Positions 10,501 to 15,863 of a stretch of 21,959 nucleotides of DNA are shown piece by piece. The stretch's first letter is position 1, and each line of letters starts with the position of its first letter. Source of the DNA: a virus; the IMG/VR virus record IMGVR_UViG_3300021957_000360, positions 1 to 21,959 of that record; one strand, given 5' to 3'. Made by a program: the position numbers and the translations under genes. The notes beneath the pieces were generated by a model that saw only the letters and a list, made by a program, of their open reading frames with translations, was not told the DNA's origin and did not search any database.

Positions 10501-10911
10501 ATGCAGGAAGGCGCGCGTACTATAGACGGACAGCCTATTGTTGAAGACTTAAGTGGGTACAATTTGTTTTTACAAGCGTTTGGTTTCAGCCCTGCGAGTC
10601 TGTCTAGCTTATATGAAAACCGTGCGGCTGCCCTTAACTACCAAGCACAAGTGCGTAATAAAAAGCAGAAAATACTTAAGAAGTACTACATGGGCGTAAC
10701 TACGGGCGATAGCGACTTGATGCGAGAGTCGCTACGGGAATTCAATGAGTTTAGCCGTAGCTTCCCCGGTCTTGTAGGTCCTGATACGTTAGAGAGATCG
10801 TTTAGGTCTAGGCAGTCCTACGAAAAAGACTTAGTGCTTGGTATGAAATTCGATAAAGGGTTACAGAACAAGATAAACGATAAGTTCCTAGCTGAATTTA
10901 TAGAGCCTTAG
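4597..10911 (+). CDS. Giant polyvalent-type protein with ART-like and HExxH metallopeptidase domains (2104 aa)
   Basis: The ATG directly follows the previous TAG, with an AAAGAG site upstream. Domains in order: 1-45, a small phage N-terminal domain (MPDGGTYQVEAPEGT); 125-300, glycine/alanine-rich hydrophobic stretches with EGLTEGAQEG at 243-252; 395-525, charged coiled coil; 665-817, an ADP-ribosyltransferase-like domain with LYRG (R680) and FASTSP (704-709); 1065-1185, a metallopeptidase with HEVTH at 1100-1104 and a likely third ligand in QEFAAE (E1144 or E1148); 1200-2104, a long helical region with hydrophobic segments near 1600-1650 and 1825-1860, resembling LPD38-type regions of polyvalent proteins. 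Such proteins are thought to be injected with phage DNA and to act on host targets. Alternatively it is chiefly a gp16-like ejection protein with accessory enzyme domains. Ejection is inferred from position after the transglycosylase. Confidence 0.85.
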   Translation: MATFEIQMPDGGTYQVEAPEGTTDAQAYQYALSQVPPPEPEVGIGEAFTTGFERGVGRLGSTITDIIPALAGSAVGADEYAQRQFQEAAEKEAALPAPIFPSYKDVEGVGDFTKFVAETIGEQIPNLGVALGTALTGGAAAPVLGATRAAGQLAGAGFGSYALNAPEIFQNIYQETGKTAPGTALLFGSAAAALDSILPAALAKNISGPMKAGVVEKLLEKSGMSRGVLRSGTAGLAKGLGTEGLTEGAQEGISIAAERFIDDNPDIFGSKEFDRIMEASVRGAVAGGGFGTVGGGVQGAREGIGRAQRLAELEESRKLRDELNRKAAEEAELTSTIEDIQAQPEQGDLFGAPVVSTLVPPARPEGEPEVTPSVARFMEGRPQPKTRVAKFTDEEVKTEAKRRSKANKTQESVEFANVWREVKEARAAEATALSNQIKAQTEMFTTKGNLTRSVASQNTAFNALQKKERAAQKKLDAAAAKAAKAAEAAQNKAAVEERRAAEKLAKEQRTRLQKAKQLELDLQPTIATTEVAEDAVAARQGDIFAGLPGEQTRAPSVGKDLNKFLKDQGLPVNAATKKAFAGRDLAVPEQRAQVVTDLRAVAERSGSAANINAIDAVIQQLEPTAKPTAAPVVEEVGTEEVVAEPTKKAETKTAAPVVEETTDTVKKLTGEDGKPLILYRGIASEESIPEAALRGEPREGYAVFASTSPYVAASYSGTLESGETQIESVLGEEGIVTGATVPLHVYADKVIEFPVRVGRDGSRSFSFSDFDAEATKLPANTVLVARQVYDSGPRVSKVIDPESLYSFPSDIYAWSKGTKTTSATEAKTTPKTKTAAPVEDVVVPAGEAAVATELEEASALAARIDTETTDFLAREIYDAKLAAGRIANGRALSGLSVQEQQEAIAKNVFPEDIKAVKQADGASLGLSRLLSAYRGYITGDNTQSANPEAAQSLVEPIEKIIGKEEADALLPNIASATSEAFANMLSTVNSRARTSVATKIREEILPKYGRKNAPVYKGAAFSPEISQLATRGRLAPLLNKLIPSQSPEIQRVLRKIGTQNLRTRVVVGATPEGTSGFYDAATDVITLNPTSGMNEHTVLHEVTHAALAQALNNPDLQITKDFFDFYSQIVPTMDGFYGGQDLQEFAAELVGNPEFQALLKQVKAPQGKKTMWQTIMDAIAKFFGFRKGQSAYNKGLDFVDKILDVSQGVEPTLTDQLFLGTPKMGVDTIGKLMTSGKELVGSKKESLLDGLSKLGTTSGGGRILSNALRALRLNDLVQLYGKKIPALGKLRDAILQRQGAVEKARKAAQIKYINFKKITRKKPKQAEQLAELASEARREGFDLVGVDPEFDVNGLSAEQKAKFSNMMTRLRRLDSGVQQMYKDMREDYRRMYDQYKSYVLDQVKDGKKRAELEARFLRETSAPGYVPFLRFGDYFLDYTDPATDERVVEAFESPRERQKFIDANRNDIAGEKVFDRTANATFSKADFPPNSFVSQLMDALPAEQQPIVYEQLLTLYPENSFMQRTRKADKVRGETKDLVQGYADTMLKWVTKQGNLEFLPEIQSSLNEIKAAKVTGVEAAVKEEIGRREEFISNPNYGPVTSFFATSAYNLFLTGNVSSAIVNLSAVPLLSGPLLVGVYGFRKSNTALLRAMRIAKPSLKDWNSDTQTFEPAWVKDPKYASLVEGLDAMGQREHTMQREILEGSRQRAQDYDALGAKAMNLASLPFTEAEKYSRATTAIAAYELAKAEGKSDAVAVEEAVKLTMDVHTSGMAAEGPSLMQGNFGRVMFTFKSFIWNSAVITAMATNNALRGETPAIREMARKQVLGIYGMSAAIAGINGLPFYGAAATLANMMDALLGDDDEPFNAKEEMRAFTNEFIYKGPLNYITNLEISNRVGLANGLLFREDPYSVEQNGYVMTAIMQAMGPVGSYALNIERNAGRLLEQGEIGRFFEAISPSAVRNVIKTGRYMQEGARTIDGQPIVEDLSGYNLFLQAFGFSPASLSSLYENRAAALNYQAQVRNKKQKILKKYYMGVTTGDSDLMRESLREFNEFSRSFPGLVGPDTLERSFRSRQSYEKDLVLGMKFDKGLQNKINDKFLAEFIEP
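6545..6568 (+). repeat. 24-bp direct repeat, left copy flanking the ART-like domain
   Basis: A perfect 24-bp match to 7088-7111, in the same reading frame, encoding the linker residues KTAAPV and neighbours. A shorter relative (GCGCCTGTAGTTGA) lies just upstream near 6484. The two copies bracket the ART-like domain of the giant protein. Confidence 0.9.
7088..7111 (+). repeat. 24-bp direct repeat, right copy flanking the ART-like domain
   Basis: An identical copy of 6545-6568, offset by 543 bp, which is exactly 181 codons. Recombination between the copies would remove the ART-like domain without a frameshift. Confidence 0.9.
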
Positions 10912-11102
10912 ACTCGCCACACTCTGAGGCCCTTTACTCCGTCTTCTATTGTTACTTTAGTAACCACTCTAAATTTAAAACGTTTGGTTTCCTCAAGTAT
11001 TTCTTTACGTGCGGAGGGGGGGTGCAGGCAGGGCACAAAGAACGACCACCCTGCCTTGAACTTCTTCCAGTTAATCTGGTAGCTCACTTTCTCCACTAGC
11101 AT
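10908..11102 (-). CDS. Small conserved phage protein with C-terminal RVWRV (64 aa)
   Basis: This resembles small phage proteins that I recall as having a GxSFFVPC-like N-terminal motif and ending in G.RVWR. Here they read AGWSFFVPC at about residues 17-25 and GLRVWRV at the C-terminus. Function is unknown. The ATG overlaps the end of the primase-helicase gene by 32 bases in another frame and has no strong ribosome binding site, so it probably relies on coupling. Its TAA shares two bases with the TAG of the giant gene on the opposite strand, so there is no intergenic space at the convergence point. Confidence 0.7.
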   Translation of the reverse strand: MLVEKVSYQINWKKFKAGWSFFVPCLHPPSARKEILEETKRFKFRVVTKVTIEDGVKGLRVWRV

Positions 11103-13866
11103 CGTCTGCTTCCTTCGCTATTGCCCTTGCCCCAATAAACTCTGGGTGAGATGAATCAAGCCACACACAGCGGGTAGGGGTTGTGGTCATAGGCATACCT
11201 TTACCCATATCTTTGTTGTGTACTTTTATGCAGCAACCTTTGGCTTTTAGCTCAGCAATAGTGCGGTTGTAGTCCACTTGCTTATGGTCCCAGTATTTCC
11301 TTAGCTTACTTACCGCTATGTACACTATTTTTGCATCTGGCTCTTCACGTATATAGAGCGCGCCGCGTGGCTCTAAGTAAGGACGTTTAGTTTTACCTGA
11401 ACGAGCGTCTGCCTCCGCGTCAATAGACAGAACATTAGGAACGTGCTCGTTAATAAACTCGCCTACTAAAGCAAAGCAATCGCTTACTGGGGCTACCGTC
11501 TCTGCACGCATAACTTTAAGCTGAGGCGCTACTTTCTGAAAGATACGTTTCATTCCAAAGTCTATGATGCCGGCTTCTACTGCTAGCACGCCCGCAGCTA
11601 TATTAGAAGCTATAATAGCAGACCAGTTTCTTTCCCGTTGCGTCAAGCTCAACTCTTTGTCTATCTTAGCCTGTATCCCAAGCAACGTGCTTTTCGCGTG
11701 GTCGGGGTTCGCCATAATGTGTTGAACAAAAGGTATGATTGCATGCCCAAAGTTCTGGCTTAACTGGTGGTCAAACATCTGTTTGCCTTCAGCCGTAGAA
11801 ACTACATCCACGCCTTGGTAGTCAATAGTAAACTCAATGATGCGCATCAGCTCGCCATCAGGTGCGTTCTTCAAGCTCATTAGCTTCTGGTAGAAGGAGG
11901 CATTACTCGAAGACAAGGTTATGTTACGCCATGTAATCTCGTTCTTACGGTTGGCGTTTATGTGCATCTGGGCTTTCTCTTTGCCCCTGCCTTGCGAAGC
12001 AGCGTAAGCAAACTTACCTACTTCTGTCTCGTCTAAGTTAGTAAGCTCGTCCATAGTGTTGACTATGTTATTCAACGTGCCTAGCTTGTTTATCCGTCCG
12101 ACTGCGGTGTCGTCTGGCGTACCTAACAACATCTCGGGGTCACCCGCAATACTATTAGCCATACGCAATATTGTAGTTTTGCCTGTACCTGCATGAGGGT
12201 GAACTAGGTTTATGATAGCGCCTTTCTGCCCCGTAAACTTAAGTAAGGTAGAGCCAAACCCGCTAAGCGCAGCGAAAGCGTGCACTTCTAAACCCGGTCT
12301 ATTATATATGTTAAATACTTCTTGCCACTTCTCGTAAGACCCACGGGGCTGTAAGAAGTCACTGTATACGTTAGTAACAGTTGAAGGCGGCGAGTGATAT
12401 ACACCGTCTACTTTTACTTCACTTTCTCCAACGATGAAGGAAGTGTCTCCATCTGCCCAACCAAATTGTACGCGCATTTTATCCGCCGCCTTTTCTGTGC
12501 CCAATGCTTTAATGGAGTCAATAACATACTTATGCAAGTGGGGAGTAGATTTTTTATCCGATAGGATACCGTTTTTAGCTAGCACCCTAGTAAGCTCCCG
12601 GGTGTCTAACTGTTCATTCTGTATAGTAAACTCTCGTTTACCGTCTCTGGGGAGGTACACGACTCCTATAGCCACGTCGCCGTCGTTAGGATCAGTCATA
12701 CGTTGGCTTATATAGAAATCATATTCGTACACAAAGTGCGCTTCGCCTTCTTTATCCTGCACATAGATACCGCCGTTCTCTCCTTTTAAATAAGGAGGGC
12801 GATACTTAACAGGCCCTACACTATTGCTAGCTCTCTTAACTGTTTGCCCTAGCGTTATGGGGGTCTTTATCTTGCCTTTGTGTGGGCAACCTTTGCACCC
12901 GTCAGGGTTATGGGAAGCAAACTCTGTGCATGAGTGCGGGCCTTTAATACCGTGCATCTTACGTTGGGTTGCTTCAAAAGAATAATCAGGGTGACCCTCA
13001 GAGAGGATGACCGCCGCCTTCGTGCTGTCGCTACAGAACTTAGCAATTGATAGCGCGTCGAACCAACGCGGTTCTTCTAAATCCTGTCGGGTCCGGATAC
13101 AATCTTGGAGCTGCATGCACCCGTCACTACGTGTAACTATGCGTTTGAACACACTGGTGTAGTTTGAGTACTCTAATTCTTCAAGCGGGCTTAGTGCTAC
13201 CGCGCCGCGTTCTACTTCTTCTGCTTCAGAATCTACACCTAGTATTTCTCTTAGGTCGTCCGGTGTAATTCGTTTAGCGTTTGGGCGTATAACAGTTACT
13301 GGAGCAGGGGGATCGTATTTTTGATTAAAGGTCCCCGGCACTCTTAATATGCGAGACGCATCAAATACTTTTTGGTCAGCGTAAAACTCTTGTGTAACAC
13401 AGACTTGCTTTAAACGTTTGCAGATGGGTAGCCACCGCGTCCTTGGCACTTCTTCAGTTAGCGCCCAGTAAGCGTGTATCCCACCGCCAGAATCTATTAC
13501 TACAGGAAAGGGTAGCCCCACCGTTTCACAAAACTCTTTTAGCGCGAGTTGCGCTTCTTTCTTAGTTTCGTAACCCTTAGGTTGGCCTGTTGCATCGTCT
13601 ATGTCGTTGGCCTTTCCCTCGCCACAGTCGATGTCTACCCAGATAGACTGTAAAGATTCTACGTTTGTTGCTTCTCTGCTTCCGGCTTCTGTCACCTTCC
13701 CTAGCATGAAGTAAACATCCTTGCCTTGCTTAACAAACTGCTCGACTAAAATGTCTACTTCTGCTCGGTCCTTTGTGTACTCTGATTTGAAGCCTGAGCC
13801 TGCGCCAACCACACAGTAATAGCCGCCTTTAGGGACTACATAATCTATGAGGTTGAAGTCAGTCAT
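11071..13866 (-). CDS. Primase-helicase: AEP primase domain fused to DUF927-type helicase (931 aa)
   Basis: The N-terminal part is an archaeo-eukaryotic-type primase: WVDIDCG (D78, D80) supplies the metal-binding hDhD motif and DSGGGIHAYW (125-134, H131) the nucleotide-binding motif. A zinc-type cluster (SCTEF...DGCKGCPHKG) sits in the linker near residues 315-340. The C-terminal half is a P-loop helicase of the DUF927 type, with Walker A HAGTGKTT (558-565, K563) and Walker B NTMDEL (D606, E607), ending in a winged-helix-like tail. It should unwind DNA at the fork and lay primers for the family A polymerase at the other end of this arm. The ATG overlaps the stop of the HTH gene as ATGA. The family calls are from visible motifs; the exact AEP subfamily is not assigned. 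Confidence 0.9.
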   Translation of the reverse strand: MTDFNLIDYVVPKGGYYCVVGAGSGFKSEYTKDRAEVDILVEQFVKQGKDVYFMLGKVTEAGSREATNVESLQSIWVDIDCGEGKANDIDDATGQPKGYETKKEAQLALKEFCETVGLPFPVVIDSGGGIHAYWALTEEVPRTRWLPICKRLKQVCVTQEFYADQKVFDASRILRVPGTFNQKYDPPAPVTVIRPNAKRITPDDLREILGVDSEAEEVERGAVALSPLEELEYSNYTSVFKRIVTRSDGCMQLQDCIRTRQDLEEPRWFDALSIAKFCSDSTKAAVILSEGHPDYSFEATQRKMHGIKGPHSCTEFASHNPDGCKGCPHKGKIKTPITLGQTVKRASNSVGPVKYRPPYLKGENGGIYVQDKEGEAHFVYEYDFYISQRMTDPNDGDVAIGVVYLPRDGKREFTIQNEQLDTRELTRVLAKNGILSDKKSTPHLHKYVIDSIKALGTEKAADKMRVQFGWADGDTSFIVGESEVKVDGVYHSPPSTVTNVYSDFLQPRGSYEKWQEVFNIYNRPGLEVHAFAALSGFGSTLLKFTGQKGAIINLVHPHAGTGKTTILRMANSIAGDPEMLLGTPDDTAVGRINKLGTLNNIVNTMDELTNLDETEVGKFAYAASQGRGKEKAQMHINANRKNEITWRNITLSSSNASFYQKLMSLKNAPDGELMRIIEFTIDYQGVDVVSTAEGKQMFDHQLSQNFGHAIIPFVQHIMANPDHAKSTLLGIQAKIDKELSLTQRERNWSAIIASNIAAGVLAVEAGIIDFGMKRIFQKVAPQLKVMRAETVAPVSDCFALVGEFINEHVPNVLSIDAEADARSGKTKRPYLEPRGALYIREEPDAKIVYIAVSKLRKYWDHKQVDYNRTIAELKAKGCCIKVHNKDMGKGMPMTTTPTRCVWLDSSHPEFIGARAIAKEADDASGESELPD

Positions 13867-14096
13867 TTTTTATACTCTATTATTAGTTGTTTAATAGTAT
13901 CTGTTAGTTCTTCACTGGGCTTGTGAACTCCTGAAAACCAGTTGTAAACAGTTTGGCGGCTAACCCCAAGCTGGTAAGCAACTTGAGCCACGGGAACTTC
14001 CTTCCGGATGCACACGCGACCTAGTTTTACTCCCAGCATGGTGCCGTCAGCTAGTTTATTTAAGCTACCAAGCCTTGTTGTGTAGCCATAGCTCAT
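13863..14096 (-). CDS. Small helix-turn-helix DNA-binding protein (77 aa)
   Basis: Residues 36-56 (VAQVAYQLGVSRQTVYNWFSG) form a standard XRE/Cro-like helix-turn-helix followed by KPSEEL. I chose the ATG at 14096 because it overlaps the stop of the SSB gene as TAATG, like its neighbours; an in-frame ATG six codons upstream (14114) is possible but overlaps SSB further. It lies between SSB and primase-helicase, so it could be a regulator of this operon or an origin- or helicase-loading factor. The inverted repeat inside the candidate promoter at 15841-15861 is a plausible target. Role is inferred. Confidence 0.85.
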   Translation of the reverse strand: MSYGYTTRLGSLNKLADGTMLGVKLGRVCIRKEVPVAQVAYQLGVSRQTVYNWFSGVHKPSEELTDTIKQLIIEYKK

Positions 14097-14851
14097 TAGT
14101 CTTCGTCGCCCCATATATCAATGATGTCAGACATCTCTTCGTCCTCAGCAGGTGCCACTTCTTTTTTCTTCTTACGCTTAACAGGCTCCGTAACTTCCGG
14201 CTCTTCTTCGTCCTCAAACAAATCCGGCTGCTTGGTAATCTGTCCTTCAGCTTCAAACATACCATCGTCGTCTTCAACGGCCGCAGGCTCGGCAAATAGA
14301 CTCTTGCTTTGGTCAGCGGTGAAGCCGTCAACCGCATCAAAAGGAGACGCAGGTTTGTAAGGAATGTACTCAAGCACCTGTACACCACGGAGCCTAAGAG
14401 ATACACCAGTAGAAGCCATCTTAAACGGGATCATCTCGACTGCTATGCTTACGGTACTACCTGTAGTCAGCATAAAGTCAGCGCCAAGGCGTTCGTTCTG
14501 AGCGTCAAACTGAGCAGGTGGCTCGGTTATGCTGCCACTATAAGCTGCTTTCAGACTAGTCTTACCTACAAAACTACCATCGTCTTGCTTCTTGAAAGGC
14601 ATCTCTAGTTTAGCGGGCCAAGACTTGTCGCGGCTTTTTGCGTTGGTGTAAGCATCCTGCATGATTTTGTACAGAGCTTTAGCTTGAGCGGCAGACAGAT
14701 TAAAGTCTAGCTCGTAACGCGCACCGTCTTCGGCGGGGTCGCATGGGACGCTTTTACCGTTCTTCCCTGCCTTGTTGTCAAACCGATAAGGCTTATCCAG
14801 ACGTGGGTAGCGAGCTTCAACGTTCTTGATTATGTGAAATTGATTAGCCAT
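14096..14851 (-). CDS. Alternative short product: SSB alone from internal start (251 aa)
   Basis: Codon 192 of the fusion gene is an ATG preceded by CAGAGGAACTATAC, an AGAGGA Shine-Dalgarno sequence with seven bases of spacing. This is better than the site of the full-length start. The product would begin MANQFHIIKN exactly at the edge of the OB-fold-like domain and would be a normal-sized phage SSB. Two in-frame products from one gene are therefore likely. The alternative is that the site is fortuitous. Confidence 0.6.
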   Translation of the reverse strand: MANQFHIIKNVEARYPRLDKPYRFDNKAGKNGKSVPCDPAEDGARYELDFNLSAAQAKALYKIMQDAYTNAKSRDKSWPAKLEMPFKKQDDGSFVGKTSLKAAYSGSITEPPAQFDAQNERLGADFMLTTGSTVSIAVEMIPFKMASTGVSLRLRGVQVLEYIPYKPASPFDAVDGFTADQSKSLFAEPAAVEDDDGMFEAEGQITKQPDLFEDEEEPEVTEPVKRKKKKEVAPAEDEEMSDIIDIWGDED

Positions 14852-15424
14852 GTATAGTTCCTCTGAGTTTCCTGTAAAAGGATTGGTTGGTTGCGAAGCC
14901 GCTTTTAATTGCTGCTCCACGTTCGCAAGTTCTTCCTCGGCTAAAGGTCGAACCGGTTTAAAATATATCCTATACGAGTTGTAATGCTCGACGAGATATA
15001 ATTCGGTTAAGATATTCTCTACTTCTTCTTGGTTCTTTTCTAAGTACTCGATGTACTTGTACCACCCAAGCCTATTAGTTTCTTTAGCAAACAAGCTGCT
15101 CGCGCTTATGCGTACTTCGCAAACTATATTGTCTTTAGGTAGTAATACTTCAATAACAGTATAAAACTTACACGCCGCGCCCCGGTTATACCCGCCGCTT
15201 TTAATACTTTTAGCGCAGTCCATGCACCGGTTAGCTTGCACCCTACTATCGGGCACATTGTCATCAGGCCGCGCACAACCAGTAGACCAACACGCTAAGC
15301 CATTACTGTCGTAGTAACTCCTAGATAGCTCTCCCCTACGTACTATCACTACTTGTAGCGAATCGCGGGGGGAGTTGGTCCGTGGGTGTATGAAGCACCC
15401 ATTTTCATTTTTAAGTCGAATCAT
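14096..15424 (-). CDS. Zn-domain plus gp2.5-like single-stranded DNA-binding protein fusion (442 aa)
   Basis: The protein has two parts. Residues 1-175 contain a five-cysteine zinc-type cluster (C45, C50, C67, C70, C85; CMDCAKS core) like a small uncharacterised domain found in other phages. From residue 192 onward (MANQFHIIKN) it resembles phage OB-fold ssDNA-binding proteins, with a TGVSLRLRGVQVLEY strand near 340-360. It ends in a very acidic tail (DIWGDED) of the kind SSBs use to contact replication partners, and the tail includes QPDLF (399-403). The ATG overlaps the previous stop as ATGA and has no good ribosome binding site of its own, implying translational coupling. A separate start at codon 192 has a strong one. 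It is followed by the HTH and primase genes, consistent with a replication role. Confidence 0.8.
   Translation of the reverse strand: MIRLKNENGCFIHPRTNSPRDSLQVVIVRRGELSRSYYDSNGLACWSTGCARPDDNVPDSRVQANRCMDCAKSIKSGGYNRGAACKFYTVIEVLLPKDNIVCEVRISASSLFAKETNRLGWYKYIEYLEKNQEEVENILTELYLVEHYNSYRIYFKPVRPLAEEELANVEQQLKAASQPTNPFTGNSEELYMANQFHIIKNVEARYPRLDKPYRFDNKAGKNGKSVPCDPAEDGARYELDFNLSAAQAKALYKIMQDAYTNAKSRDKSWPAKLEMPFKKQDDGSFVGKTSLKAAYSGSITEPPAQFDAQNERLGADFMLTTGSTVSIAVEMIPFKMASTGVSLRLRGVQVLEYIPYKPASPFDAVDGFTADQSKSLFAEPAAVEDDDGMFEAEGQITKQPDLFEDEEEPEVTEPVKRKKKKEVAPAEDEEMSDIIDIWGDED
14861..14868 (-). promoter_or_regulatory. Internal ribosome binding site for the short SSB
   Basis: Read on the minus strand this is CTCAGAGG, continuing AACTATACATG. 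It lies inside the fusion gene at the boundary between its two domains and decides the second start. Confidence 0.55.
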
Positions 15425-15807
15425 TTTTTACGCGGCTTTAATACAGAAACAATATACTTACGGTTTGTTTGTAGCCCCGCAGGCATAAGATCAGGGTTGT
15501 CCTCAAGAAACTCTTGCATAGATTTGGTAGAGATTCGTTTCTCAAGTAAGTGAAAGGCATCGTTCTTCTTTACGAAGTCGTGCATTCTTTCCCAGTCGCT
15601 AGTCCAAAAGTGAGTCTGCACTCGGCGGCTAACTGTGCCAGAGGGCGTTCTTAGACTATCGAGGTCTTGCTCTTCGCAGAGCGCAAGCAGCTTTTCTACT
15701 ACAGTCTCTTGCTGCTTTTTTATTTTCTTTATATCTTCTTCTTTCTCTTTGACTGCTTCCCGCATCTTAAGATAGATTTTGGTTAGCTTATCTGCTGAAT
15801 CCTTCAT
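15421..15807 (-). CDS. Conserved phage protein of unknown function (128 aa, FWTSDWE motif)
   Basis: The N-terminal 55 residues are a charged coiled coil. After a TPSGTVSRRV segment comes HFWTSDWERMHDFV (66-79) and later EFLEDNPDLMPAGLQ (about 99-113). I recall this pattern from a small protein encoded among replication genes in many phages; no function is established to my knowledge. The start has a strong AGGAGGA site (15811-15817), and a promoter-like sequence lies just upstream. The stop overlaps the next start as ATGA. It is probably the first gene of a transcription unit with the SSB, HTH and primase-helicase genes. Confidence 0.8.
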   Translation of the reverse strand: MKDSADKLTKIYLKMREAVKEKEEDIKKIKKQQETVVEKLLALCEEQDLDSLRTPSGTVSRRVQTHFWTSDWERMHDFVKKNDAFHLLEKRISTKSMQEFLEDNPDLMPAGLQTNRKYIVSVLKPRKK

Positions 15808-15833
15808 GGCTCCTCCTAATTGAAAGGAAAGCC

Positions 15834-15863
15834 AGTTTAGGACACTTTAGTTTACAGTGTCAA
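15834..15863 (-). promoter_or_regulatory. Candidate sigma70-like promoter
   Basis: Minus strand: TTGACA (15858-15863) is a perfect -35, followed after 18 bases by TAAACT (15834-15839), which matches four of six -10 positions. Transcription would start near 15827, just before the ribosome binding site of the 128-aa gene. This is the only gap of note within this stretch of the right arm, which supports it. Confidence 0.45.
15841..15861. promoter_or_regulatory. Inverted repeat, possible operator
   Basis: GACACT, nine bases, then AGTGTC: perfect six-base arms sitting between and partly over the -35 and -10 elements. A repressor bound here would block the candidate promoter. As RNA it would make only a short hairpin with no U run, so an operator is more likely than a terminator. 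Confidence 0.4.

Noticed and set aside
14075-14608. Plus-strand frames opposite the SSB gene
   Set aside because: They are shadows of the acidic, lysine-rich SSB tail and carry no recognisable motif.
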